Shown piece by piece: positions 1-8,213 of a stretch of DNA of 24,628 nt. Both the position numbers and the translations under genes were made by a program. Origin of the DNA: Bacillota bacterium (GTDB lineage: Bacteria > Bacillota > Clostridia > Christensenellales > UMGS416); contig JAEYYW010000088.1 of the NCBI GenBank assembly GCA_023428265.1, forward strand, positions 1 through 24,628. Reading direction: 5' to 3'. The stretch's first letter is position 1. Each line of letters starts with the position of its first letter. The notes under the pieces were generated by a model, which was not told where the DNA came from, did not search any database, and saw nothing but the letters and a program-made list of their open reading frames with translations.

Positions 1-1
1 T

Positions 2-139
2 CCCCCCTTAGCCGCAGGCATGATATGCCTGCTTAAGGGAGGGTGGGGAGGGCGGTCTTATCACATAATCCTTACCCTCCCTTAGCCGATACGATAGTAT
101 CGGCGACTAAGGGGGGATGGCCTCCTCAGAGGCCAGGGG
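2..139. repeat. Palindromic intergenic repeats with a shared outer stem
   Basis: Two hairpins share an outer stem, CCCTTA...TAAGGG (5-10 with 34-39, and 79-84 with 108-113). Their inner stems differ: GCAGGCAT/ATGCCTGC at 14-32 and GCCGATAC/GTATCGGC at 85-104. Both are followed by G-rich runs. A third hairpin, GGCCTC-ctca-GAGGCC, lies at 119-134. A constant outer stem with a variable inner stem is what a dispersed palindromic repeat family would show. No credible coding frame crosses the block; a 78-codon open frame at 43-279 runs straight through the palindromes and is not believed. The function is unknown. Confidence 0.7.
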
Positions 140-150
140 GGATATATACC

Positions 151-176
151 AAAACCGCCGGGCTACACCCGGCGGT
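151..176 (-). terminator. Probable intrinsic terminator of the MFS/GH95 operon
   Basis: A perfect 9-bp GC-rich stem, ACCGCCGGG (154-162) and CCCGGCGGT (168-176), has a 5-nt loop. Read on the minus strand, downstream of the MFS stop at 272, the stem runs directly into TTTT (complement of 151-154). This is the usual form of a rho-independent terminator. It may also belong to the adjacent repeat block. Confidence 0.6.
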
Positions 177-214
177 CAGACTGTGGAAATACCCATACTC
201 ACGTTTAGCACAAC

Positions 215-234
215 GGGCGGCTCGTGAGCCGCCC
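215..234. repeat. GC-rich palindrome between the MFS stop and the terminator
   Basis: GGGCGGCTC (215-223) and GAGCCGCCC (226-234) form a 9-bp perfect inverted repeat around GT. It has no T-run on either side, so it is better seen as a palindromic repeat unit than as a terminator. It lies about 40 bases beyond the MFS stop codon. Confidence 0.6.
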
Positions 235-271
235 CTACTATGGCTTTTCTGTTATAAACTTATATTGAGTT

Positions 272-1564
272 CTACATAGCCGTTTCTGCAGCCTGCTCCG
301 GGGACCGCTTCTTCATCTTTGCCGCCGCCCACAAAAGCGCCAGACAGATCGCGAAGAACACTGCGATCATCGCCATCGGCAGCCTGGAGCCGATGCCTGG
401 CAGGTCGGAAAGCACGCCGCCCAGCCACATGGCCGGTGCGGAGATCGCCACCGTGAGCACCGTCACCAGAGACAAAAGTTGCGCTCTCTCCTTGTCCGGC
501 ATGGCGTTGGCCATGGAGGTGTCCACCAGCATGGCGGAGACCACCGACCCCGCTGCCGAAAGCACGGTGCTCAGGATCAGCAGAGCCATGGAGTTGGCCG
601 GTGCCACGACCAGGATCAATGAGCTGATGGCCAGTGTGCTCAGGCTGATCACCAGCGCCTTGTCGGTGGAGAGCGTGCGAAGCCGGCGCAGCAGGATGAA
701 CTGCGCCAGCAGCATCACGGCGCCTGTCACGAAATTCAATGTGCCGATGATCTGGTTGTCGAAGCCCATGCCATGCACCACCGTGATTGGCATAAAGGTT
801 GCTTTCAGCTGGACCTGCACGTAATAGAGCGTCCGCATCAGGATGCTGATCAGCAGCAGAGGGCTTGAGAAAATAAGCTTCAGGATTGGCAGATAGCCCT
901 TCAACGCCGCCAGGGGCGACTCGCCTCTGGCCGCTTTCTGCTGCTCCACCCCCACGGGCAGCTCCCGCATCATGCTGTAGCGTATGATCACGGCGATGGT
1001 CAGCAGCACTGAGGAGCCGATCAGCACCCAGCGCATCGCAGGCACCAGGCCAAACGGCCCGATCAGCAGGTTCATCAGTGGCGTCACAAATGTCGTGAGG
1101 GTTTGCACGATGCTGATCCACCAGAAGATATTTACCCGGTGCTCCGGCGGCGTGCCCTCGCTCAGCACGCAGTTCCACGCCACGCCGCTCAGGCGCATGA
1201 AGGATTTGGCACAGGCGGCGAGGATGAACCACATCACATTCTGGGAAAGGCCCCAGAGCAGGCTGGCCAGCACCCAACAGAGCATGTCGCCCACTGCGTT
1301 GGCAAGGCGGCGCCCCATCCGGTTGGTGAGCCACCCGGCAAACACGGCCACAACGGTGCCAAAAACCATACCGATGGCGTTGATCTGGCCCACTTGCTCG
1401 TTGGTGCAACCCACCGCCAGCATATAGAGCGTTACATAGGGCGTAAACAGGTTACCAAGAATTGACCAGATCGGTTGGGTCAGCAATCCGGCACGCGCAT
1501 TGCCCTGCACGTGCCGGAAGGAATCTTTGATGTTATCTGTGAAAGAAAGAATTGCGTTTTTCAT
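272..1564 (-). CDS. MFS family transporter
   Basis: Membrane carrier of 430 residues with about twelve hydrophobic segments across its length, the size and pattern of the major facilitator superfamily. The short basic stretch TNRMGRR after the second segment of the first half resembles the conserved MFS loop 2-3 signature. An upstream ATG at 1582 has no ribosome site, while the ATG at 1564 is preceded by GGAGA with 4 nt spacing, so 1564 was chosen. It lies 50 bp downstream of the GH95 fucosidase on the same strand and ends in a terminator hairpin, so the two form an operon. Uptake or release of a released sugar or short oligosaccharide is likely by context, but the substrate cannot be read from the sequence. 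Confidence 0.85.
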   Translation of the reverse strand: MKNAILSFTDNIKDSFRHVQGNARAGLLTQPIWSILGNLFTPYVTLYMLAVGCTNEQVGQINAIGMVFGTVVAVFAGWLTNRMGRRLANAVGDMLCWVLASLLWGLSQNVMWFILAACAKSFMRLSGVAWNCVLSEGTPPEHRVNIFWWISIVQTLTTFVTPLMNLLIGPFGLVPAMRWVLIGSSVLLTIAVIIRYSMMRELPVGVEQQKAARGESPLAALKGYLPILKLIFSSPLLLISILMRTLYYVQVQLKATFMPITVVHGMGFDNQIIGTLNFVTGAVMLLAQFILLRRLRTLSTDKALVISLSTLAISSLILVVAPANSMALLILSTVLSAAGSVVSAMLVDTSMANAMPDKERAQLLSLVTVLTVAISAPAMWLGGVLSDLPGIGSRLPMAMIAVFFAICLALLWAAAKMKKRSPEQAAETAM

Positions 1565-1614
1565 AAAGTCTCCATGGTTCATTCAGGGATCAGGCCGCCA
1601 GCGGCCATTTGCTG

Positions 1615-3966
1615 TCAGGGCATAAGCCTGTAAGCCTTGCCGCCCTGCGCCGCAAAGGAGAACCCGATCGCTGTTTTCTCAACCGGCACCGCGGCCCCGT
1701 CACAGGTGACCCGCAGCGCGTCTCCCACCACCTCCACAGGCCCGTCGAATTGCGGCGTGACCACGGCTTCGGTCAGCTTGCCAGCCTTCCAGGCCAGGTC
1801 CACCCCAATGCTGCCCCGGGCCCGTAAGCCCTTGGCACAGCCATCCTTCCAAGACGGAGGCAATGCCGGCAGCAAATGCAGCGCCAGGTGGCTCTGCAAT
1901 AGGCACTCCACGATGCCTGCCGCCGCGCCCAGGTTGCCGTCGATCTGAAAAATCCGGCGGCCGTTGAAGAAGTTGCGGGCGGAGGACCGGCCGATCATCT
2001 TGCTGATCGCGGCGTCCGCCAATTGGCCGTCCAGCAGCCTGGCGTAAATGTTGATGTACCATGCCAGCGGCCAGCCGCCCACGCCGGCGCCGTTTTCCAC
2101 GCGCAGCTCCAGCGACTTTCGCACCGCGTCCATCAGCTCCGGCGTGTCGCGCCAGTTGATGGAGCTGCCGGGGTGGCAGGCATAGAGATGCGAAATATGG
2201 CTCATGCCCGGCGTGAGCTCGGGGTATTCCTCACCCCACTCCAAAAGCTGGCCCTTGGAGCCAACCTGATCCTTCGGCAGTTTGGCGGCGATGGCAGCAT
2301 ACTTCTCCGATTGGTCGGTATCCACCTCCAGCAGGCGCTGCGTCTCGATCAGCGCGGCAAAGAACTCCCGGAGGATCTGGTTGTCCATCGCCGGGGCCGC
2401 GCAAATGGGCGTGTCATAGCCGTCCGGCAGCAGGTAACGGTTTTCCGGCGACACAGACGGGCAGGTGATCATCTTGCCGTCCACCTCCATGAGGAAATCC
2501 TCATAGAAGAGCGCCATGTCGCGCATCACCGGATACATCCGCCGCAGGATGCCCAGGTCCTTGGTATACAGGTAGTGCTCCCAGATGTGCATTGCCAGCC
2601 ACGCACTGCCCGTCACCCAGGGCATCGCGGCCATATACCAGTCCTGCGGGGCGCAGTCGCCGTAATAATCGGTGTTGTGGTGGCAAACCATGCCGCGCAT
2701 GCCATACATCACGCGGGCTGTTTCGCGCCCCTTATCCTGCATGACCTCCAGCAGGTCCATAAGCGGCATGTGGAGTTCGGAGAGGTTGCCCATCTCCACG
2801 GGCCAGTAGTTCATCTGCAGGTTGATGTTGATCGTGTATTTGCTGTCCCACATCGGCGTGAATGCGGCATTCCAAATGCCCTGCAGGTTCAGCGCCGAGC
2901 TCCCCTCCCGGCCGCCGGCCACAATGAGGTAGCGGCCAAACTGGAAATACAGTGCCGCCAGAGCCGGATCGCTGGCGCCGTTTTTCACCGCCTCAATCCT
3001 CTCATCGGTGGGCATATCGGGAGCAGGACCCAAGTCCAGCTCGCAGCGGCCCATCAGCGCGGAGAAATCGCGCACATGCTCGGCCTTCAGCTGCTCATAG
3101 CCTGTTTGAACGGCCGCGTCCAGCTTCTTCAGCACATCGGCAACCGGGTCGTCGGAGCGGTTGGAGGTGGAGGAAGCCAAAACCAGCACCACCTCGGTGC
3201 AATCTCGCGCCAGCAGTTGGGAGACGGGGTTTCTGAGCTCGCCGTCGCAGAGCACCCGCACCGCTGTGGCGAACTCGATCTCGGAGTCATGGCCCCGCAT
3301 CAGGATGGTGCAGTCGTCCACGGTGCGGATGGAGTCGGCGTTTGGCGCGGGCCAGCCCCCGCCGCTCACGCGCTTGCCGGGCCTGCGGTCATCCATGGCC
3401 ACGGCGTCGGAAATGGCAATGCGGTTCATTGCCACGTCCAGGTTGATCGCGCCGGGCTTGTCGGCGGTCAGGCGGATGCACAGCACCTGCGCCGGGTGGC
3501 TGATGAACATCTCCCTGTGGTATTGCACCCCGGCTTGCCTGTGGCGGATGTTCAGCATGCCTGTCATCAAATCCAGGTCGGAGGCATAGCCTTCCGCTCC
3601 GTCGCTGTTTGGCAGCCAGCCGATGGCGAAGGGCAGGTGCTGGTTCAGCGCCAGATTCAGCTCTCCCAGCTGCGAATAATGCCGCATGCAGCCGGGCGTG
3701 CCGGCCATATATTGCAGGATCAGCTCCTCGGCGTGATAAATATCACCCTCCAGCACAAGCCGCCGGATCTCCGGCAGTTTCTCCCGCAGGGATGGGTTGT
3801 TTCGATCCATAAAGGCGCCATACCAGAGAGAATCATCATTGAGCTGGATCCGCTCCAGATTGGTGTGGCCGTAGGCCATCGCGCCAAGCCTGCCGTTGCC
3901 CAGCGGGATGGCGTCTCCCCAGGCGTCAGAGGGTGAACTGTAGCGAAGGTGGAATGGGTGGTCCAT
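1615..3966 (-). CDS. GH95 alpha-L-fucosidase
   Basis: 783 residues, the usual GH95 length. It opens with the family start pattern (WGDAIPLGNGRLGAM, near residues 16-30, and LNDDSLWYG). It keeps the positions matching the catalytic residues of Bifidobacterium AfcA: two asparagines in TININ (N380, N382), glutamate in SPEN (E508, general acid) and aspartate in IDGN (D676). The family inverts alpha-1,2-L-fucosyl linkages; some members act on alpha-L-galactosides. No signal peptide is visible, so it probably works in the cytoplasm on imported oligosaccharides. The frame could open at a TTG at 3981, but that codon overlaps the Shine-Dalgarno site; ATG 3966 has GGAGGTG (3973-3979) six bases upstream. 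It leads the operon with the MFS gene and is divergent from the GH31 gene. Confidence 0.93.
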   Translation of the reverse strand: MDHPFHLRYSSPSDAWGDAIPLGNGRLGAMAYGHTNLERIQLNDDSLWYGAFMDRNNPSLREKLPEIRRLVLEGDIYHAEELILQYMAGTPGCMRHYSQLGELNLALNQHLPFAIGWLPNSDGAEGYASDLDLMTGMLNIRHRQAGVQYHREMFISHPAQVLCIRLTADKPGAINLDVAMNRIAISDAVAMDDRRPGKRVSGGGWPAPNADSIRTVDDCTILMRGHDSEIEFATAVRVLCDGELRNPVSQLLARDCTEVVLVLASSTSNRSDDPVADVLKKLDAAVQTGYEQLKAEHVRDFSALMGRCELDLGPAPDMPTDERIEAVKNGASDPALAALYFQFGRYLIVAGGREGSSALNLQGIWNAAFTPMWDSKYTININLQMNYWPVEMGNLSELHMPLMDLLEVMQDKGRETARVMYGMRGMVCHHNTDYYGDCAPQDWYMAAMPWVTGSAWLAMHIWEHYLYTKDLGILRRMYPVMRDMALFYEDFLMEVDGKMITCPSVSPENRYLLPDGYDTPICAAPAMDNQILREFFAALIETQRLLEVDTDQSEKYAAIAAKLPKDQVGSKGQLLEWGEEYPELTPGMSHISHLYACHPGSSINWRDTPELMDAVRKSLELRVENGAGVGGWPLAWYINIYARLLDGQLADAAISKMIGRSSARNFFNGRRIFQIDGNLGAAAGIVECLLQSHLALHLLPALPPSWKDGCAKGLRARGSIGVDLAWKAGKLTEAVVTPQFDGPVEVVGDALRVTCDGAAVPVEKTAIGFSFAAQGGKAYRLMP

Positions 3967-3984
3967 GATGTACACCTCCAAAAA

Positions 3985-4027
3985 ACATGTTGTATACCGG
4001 AAATAGCCCTTTTATTATACCACATGT
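3985..4027. promoter_or_regulatory. Long inverted repeat over the GH95 promoter
   Basis: ACATGTTGTATA (3985-3996) is matched at 11 of 12 positions by the inverted copy at 4016-4027, with 19 bases between them. The right arm covers the -10 element of the GH95 promoter and the left arm ends just before the Shine-Dalgarno site. It could be a two-site operator or an mRNA hairpin in the leader; the sequence alone does not decide. Confidence 0.5.
4014..4022 (-). promoter_or_regulatory. Extended -10 promoter of the GH95/MFS operon
   Basis: On the minus strand TGGTATAAT is a perfect extended -10 element (TGnTATAAT), about 50 bases upstream of ATG 3966. No good -35 is seen, which is common for extended -10 promoters. 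A second inverted repeat, AATTAG-TGGT-CTAATT (4036-4051), sits where the -35 would be. Confidence 0.65.
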
Positions 4028-4063
4028 ATCTAAATAATTAGTGGTCTAATTTTATTTTTTCAT

Positions 4064-4093
4064 TTGCAGAGCATGATGAGATTGCGGTATAAT
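4064..4093 (+). promoter_or_regulatory. Promoter of the GH31 gene
   Basis: A perfect TATAAT lies at 4088-4093, with a weak -35 TTGCAG at 4064-4069 and 18 bp spacing. Transcription would begin near 4100. Just downstream, TGTAACGTT (4102-4110) matches nine bases of the perfect palindrome found at the solute-binding protein promoter, suggesting a shared regulator. Confidence 0.65.
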
Positions 4094-4154
4094 AGAAAAA
4101 GTGTAACGTTTCGGTTTGAACCCGGATGGTCAGATTGGAAAAGGAGCAGAGCAA

Positions 4155-6581
4155 ATGGTCGAACAATTCAAATTGTGTGCCCAAGGCGTTGAGTTCCGTG
4201 TGAAGGACATGCTGGTTCGGATTGACGTGTATTCCGGCAGCATTTTCCGCGTGGTCTGCACCGGCAACGAATCCTTTGCCCAAGACAGCAGTTATGTGGT
4301 GACAATGCCCCGGCCCGAGTCGGCGGCTTTTGAGGTGGAGGAGCTTTCCGGCTGCATCCGCGTGCGCACAGACTGTCTGATGTGTGACATCTCCCGCAAG
4401 ACAGGGGCGTTCACCTGGCGCGACGGCCAGGGAAACCTGCTGACAAAAGAGCCGGCAAAGGGCGGCAAGACGCTCAATCACATTGATGTGATCAAAACGG
4501 ATTTCAGCGGCAGCACCGAGGTGCGGCTGGAAGACAACGTGGACGGCGTAAAGGCCCGTGCCAACGGCGTGCAGCGGGTGGACCGGCAGGCATGGCAGAC
4601 CAAGCTGGAGTTTGTGTGGAAGCCGGAGGAAGCGCTTTATGGCCTGGGCGCCCATGAAGAGAGCGTGTTCAACCTGCGGGGCACAATGCAGTATCTGTAT
4701 CAGGAAAACATGAAAGCCACCGTGCCCGTGCTGCTTTCCACAGAGGGTTACGGCATCTTGATGGACTGTTACTCGATGATGACGTTTCACGACGACCAGT
4801 TTGGATCCTACCTCTGGGCCGACGTGGACGACCAGATGGACTATTATTTCATCGCCGGCCCAACCTATAACGCCGTGCTCAAGGGCCTGCGCGCGCTCAC
4901 GGGCAAGGCCCCGATGATGCCCAAGGCGGCTTTTGGCTACATACAGTCCAAGGAGCGCTATAAGACAGCCGAGGAGCTGATCGGGATTGTGGAGGAATAC
5001 CGCCGCCGCCGTCTCCCGCTGGATGTGATCGTGCTGGATTGGCAATCCTGGCCCGGTGGGCAGTGGGGCCAGAAGACCTTTGACCCCTCCCGTTTCCCCG
5101 ATCCGGACGCGATGACGAAGCAACTGCACGAGCTCAACGTGAAGATGCTGATCTCCATCTGGCCCAACATGAGCGAGGGCGGCGCCAACCACGCCGAAAT
5201 GCTGGAAAAGGGCTTCCTGCTGGGCAATCGCTCCACTTATGACGCCTTCAACCCTGACGCCAGGGCGCTCTATTGGAAACAGGCCAACGACGGGCTGTTC
5301 CGCCACGGGGTGGATGGCTGGTGGTGCGACTGCTCCGAGCCCTTTGAGGCAGACTGGAAGGGCAAGGTGAAGCCCGAACCGGAAGAGCGCCTCAACATCA
5401 ACGTGTCGGAAAGCAAGAAGTATCTGGATCCGGAGTTCATCAACGCCTACTCGCTGCTGCACTCCAAGGGCATTTATGAGGGCCAGCGGGGCGTCACCGA
5501 TGACAAGCGCGTCGTCAACCTCACCCGCTCCTGCTATGCAGGCCAGCACCGCTATTCCACGATCACCTGGTCTGGAGATATCTCCGCCAATTGGAGCACG
5601 CTGGCCAGGGAGATTCCGGCCGCGCTCAATTTCTGCGTGACCGGTGAGCCCTATTGGACCACCGACATCGGCGCGTTCTTTGTGTCTTCCGGCGGCGTGC
5701 TGCGCAACCCGAAGTTCCCCATTCCGTGGTTTATGACCGGGGAATATGACAAGGGCTGCGAAGACCTGGGGTATCGGGAGCTTTTCACGCGCTGGTTCCA
5801 GTTCGGCGCGTTCCTGCCCATGTTCCGCGCCCACGGCACCGATACCCCTCGCGAGCTGTGGCGGTTCGGCGAGCCGGGCACAATGTTCTACGACGCGCTG
5901 GAAAGGGCGCTGCGGCTGCGCTACCGCCTGATGCCCTATATCTACTCCCTGGTCGGCCAGGTGACCCATGAGGACGGCACGATCCTGCGGGTGCCGGCTC
6001 TGGAGTTTGCCGACAAAGCGCTGCGCAACATCAAGGACCAGATGCTCTTTGGGCCTTCGCTGCTGGTCTGCCCGGTCACGCGCCCCATGTATTTCAACCC
6101 CAACTCCGAGCCGATCGAAGACGAACCGATCACCCGGAGCGTCTATTTGCCCGCCGGCAGCGACTGGTATGATTTCTGGACCGGTGAGAAGCTGGCAGGC
6201 GGCCAGGCCATCGAGGCCCCGTGCCCGATCGATATCGTCCCGCTGTATGTGAAAGCGGGAGCCATCCTGCCTTATGGGCCAGAAATCGAATACACCGGGC
6301 AGCAGACCGGCGAGCCGCTGGAAATCCGCGTGTATCCCGGCGCAGATGGCAGCTTTGCCCTCTATGAGGACGAAGGTGACAACTACAATTATGAGCAGGG
6401 CAAATTTGCCTGGATCCCGCTGAAGTGGGATGATGAACAGAATAGGCTGACCGTCGGGGAACGCACCGGCTCCTTCCCCGGCATGAAGGAGCTGCAACCT
6501 TTGCTGATCCGGCGCATGGACGCCGCGGACAAGACCGTTGCGGTGCAATACAACGGGTCTGCCGTGGAAGTGCAGCTGTAA
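4155..6581 (+). CDS. GH31 family alpha-glycosidase (possible alpha-xylosidase)
   Basis: 808 residues. The order is an N-terminal GH31 beta-sandwich (about 1-230), the catalytic barrel (about 240-600) and a C-terminal beta region of DUF5110 type. Aspartate 392 in WWCDCSEP is the expected nucleophile and D475 in WSGDI the expected acid/base of this retaining family. The WWxDxxEP form recalls xyloglucan-active alpha-xylosidases, but alpha-glucosidase cannot be excluded. No signal peptide is seen. A TTG at 4116 also opens the frame, but ATG 4155 has AAGGAG (4141-4146) eight bases upstream. The gene stands alone on the plus strand, divergent from GH95, with its own promoter and a strong terminator. 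Confidence 0.9.
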   Translation: MVEQFKLCAQGVEFRVKDMLVRIDVYSGSIFRVVCTGNESFAQDSSYVVTMPRPESAAFEVEELSGCIRVRTDCLMCDISRKTGAFTWRDGQGNLLTKEPAKGGKTLNHIDVIKTDFSGSTEVRLEDNVDGVKARANGVQRVDRQAWQTKLEFVWKPEEALYGLGAHEESVFNLRGTMQYLYQENMKATVPVLLSTEGYGILMDCYSMMTFHDDQFGSYLWADVDDQMDYYFIAGPTYNAVLKGLRALTGKAPMMPKAAFGYIQSKERYKTAEELIGIVEEYRRRRLPLDVIVLDWQSWPGGQWGQKTFDPSRFPDPDAMTKQLHELNVKMLISIWPNMSEGGANHAEMLEKGFLLGNRSTYDAFNPDARALYWKQANDGLFRHGVDGWWCDCSEPFEADWKGKVKPEPEERLNINVSESKKYLDPEFINAYSLLHSKGIYEGQRGVTDDKRVVNLTRSCYAGQHRYSTITWSGDISANWSTLAREIPAALNFCVTGEPYWTTDIGAFFVSSGGVLRNPKFPIPWFMTGEYDKGCEDLGYRELFTRWFQFGAFLPMFRAHGTDTPRELWRFGEPGTMFYDALERALRLRYRLMPYIYSLVGQVTHEDGTILRVPALEFADKALRNIKDQMLFGPSLLVCPVTRPMYFNPNSEPIEDEPITRSVYLPAGSDWYDFWTGEKLAGGQAIEAPCPIDIVPLYVKAGAILPYGPEIEYTGQQTGEPLEIRVYPGADGSFALYEDEGDNYNYEQGKFAWIPLKWDDEQNRLTVGERTGSFPGMKELQPLLIRRMDAADKTVAVQYNGSAVEVQL

Positions 6582-6591
6582 TCCACACACA

Positions 6592-6626
6592 AAAAGGGCA
6601 ATCGGACATGTTCCGATTGCCCTTTT
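6592..6626. terminator. Bidirectional terminator between GH31 and the hydrolase operon
   Basis: A perfect 15-bp inverted repeat, AAAAGGGCAATCGGA (6592-6606) and TCCGATTGCCCTTTT (6612-6626), has a 5-nt loop. A-rich and T-rich ends make it work on both strands. It lies between two convergent genes, 10 bp after the GH31 stop and 14 bp beyond the last stop of the minus-strand operon. Confidence 0.9.
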
Positions 6627-6640
6627 CTGTTTTCAGGCCC

Positions 6641-8194
6641 TCAGCATTCTTTCGGTATGACAGGCAGCACCAGCCGGGACGGATGGTCACTGTCGTGCAA
6701 AATGGTCTGCACGGCAAGCTTGGTTTGCCCGCCGATCTCCCCTGGCCTGCCGCCGGTGTTTGGGTTGGGTTCGGCATCCGGATAAAGGCTGCTGGTGATT
6801 TCCAGGCGGATGCTGTGGCCTTGGGGCAGCACCATTGAGATGTTCCCGATGTCAAAATGATATGCATAGGCTTTTTCCGGCTCCAGAAACTCAGCGGCGC
6901 AGCCGTTGCGGTAACGGGCGCGGACGAGTTGCATCGCCAGGTTCAACACCCGGCCGTCCGGATGCACATCGCTCACCTTGCACACAAAGTCGGTGTCCAC
7001 AGCAGAGCTTGCCGCGAAAATCTCGGCGGTGATCGGCCCGGTGATCTCAGTGTCTTCGGCAAAGGGTTCGGTGGTATACACCAGCACATCGCCGCGCCGC
7101 TGGTTGGGCCGCTGGTCCTGCACCATGAAGGTGTAGGGATCCTCAATGTGGCTGTGCACCGGGTTGGCCGGGTTATAAAGGTAATGATCAGCCCGCTCCG
7201 CCCCGGGCGGCAGCACGGAAAGCGTGCCGTCGCCAAACAGCGAATTGGCGCGGCCCCCGCTGTGCAGATAGTACTCCCGAGAAACGGTTCTTGCCAGCGG
7301 CCACTCCCACTCGTCGCGCCACACGTTTGGGCCCATCACAAACAGCTTGATCGGCGCGCCGGCCATAAACGGGCTTGTTTTGCCCTTGATCCAGTAATCA
7401 AACCAGTCAATCAGCCTGCCGGTGATGTCCGCGCCGTCGCCGGACCCCTCCGGGCCGAAGTGCAGGCCGTCAAAATCGCCGCTCAGTTTGTCACCGTGCA
7501 GCCAGGGGCCCACGATCAGCTTGCTGCCCTCGCGGCAGAGCTGGCTGCCGCCGCGTGATCTAAACTGCGTGTAATTATAGATCGTCATGTCCCGCAGGAA
7601 GTCATACCAGCCGGTCAGGCTCAGGCAGGGCACATCCACCTGCTCGAAGCCCTCTGTCCGCCCGATTTTCTCCAGGAACACCGGATTGTCAATGTTTTCC
7701 AAGAGCTCTTTGTGGCGGTCCGGGCCGGGCACGCCGAAAGAATAGAGAGCCGGGAACTTCGTCCATGATGTTTGAAATGGGCAGATCGCCCTGAGATGCG
7801 GCGGCCTTGACCGCGCAGCGGCTAGCTGGGTGAACCCATGGTAGGATTCGCCCACCATGCCTACGTTGCCGTCACACCAAGGCATTGCCGCCACGGCCTC
7901 CACTGAGTCGTAGCCGTCTTCATCCTGATATCCGGCCGGGTCATTCACGCCTTCGGAGCAACCGGTGCCGCGCACATCCTGGATGACCACGTTGTAGCCC
8001 TGTCCGGCAAGCTCATGGGCGCGGATGTAGCCGCTCAGCGGGCCGGGCTTGTCCTTGTGATAAGGCGTGCGGTTCAGGATCGCGGGGTAAGGCCTGTCGT
8101 CATCGGGCCGGTAGAGATTGGCGTAAAGCACCGTGCCGTCACGCATCGTGATCGGCACGTTATAAATCACCTTGATGTTGGCTCCCTTGCGCAT
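6641..8194 (-). CDS. CocE/NonD (S15) family alpha/beta-hydrolase
   Basis: 517 residues. An N-terminal alpha/beta-hydrolase domain (about 10-300) is followed by a beta-rich domain of the X-Pro dipeptidyl-peptidase C-terminal type. The expected triad is visible: S117 in GESYHG, D198 in GWYDF and H233 in GPWLHG. Family members cleave esters, amides or X-Pro peptides; here an ester on an imported sugar is plausible but unproven. No signal peptide is seen. The frame stays open to 8305, inside the gene before it. ATG 8194 has GAGGAGA six bases upstream and begins 19 bp after the previous stop, so it was preferred. It is the last gene of the minus-strand hydrolase operon. Confidence 0.87.
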   Translation of the reverse strand: MRKGANIKVIYNVPITMRDGTVLYANLYRPDDDRPYPAILNRTPYHKDKPGPLSGYIRAHELAGQGYNVVIQDVRGTGCSEGVNDPAGYQDEDGYDSVEAVAAMPWCDGNVGMVGESYHGFTQLAAARSRPPHLRAICPFQTSWTKFPALYSFGVPGPDRHKELLENIDNPVFLEKIGRTEGFEQVDVPCLSLTGWYDFLRDMTIYNYTQFRSRGGSQLCREGSKLIVGPWLHGDKLSGDFDGLHFGPEGSGDGADITGRLIDWFDYWIKGKTSPFMAGAPIKLFVMGPNVWRDEWEWPLARTVSREYYLHSGGRANSLFGDGTLSVLPPGAERADHYLYNPANPVHSHIEDPYTFMVQDQRPNQRRGDVLVYTTEPFAEDTEITGPITAEIFAASSAVDTDFVCKVSDVHPDGRVLNLAMQLVRARYRNGCAAEFLEPEKAYAYHFDIGNISMVLPQGHSIRLEITSSLYPDAEPNPNTGGRPGEIGGQTKLAVQTILHDSDHPSRLVLPVIPKEC

Positions 8195-8213
8195 TGCGTT
8201 TCTCCTCGCTCGT

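Noticed and set aside
2..234. CRISPR array or RNA gene
   Set aside because: Repeat units are palindromes of different sequence with no regular spacers, and no tRNA or rRNA features are seen.
2023..3936. 637-codon open frame antisense to GH95
   Set aside because: Same cause: His/Gln/Val-rich translation without motifs, opposite a gene with all its catalytic residues.
4038..6590. 850-codon open frame antisense to GH31
   Set aside because: It mirrors a clearly functional GH31 gene; long antisense frames are expected in GC-rich coding DNA, and the translation shows no recognisable domain.
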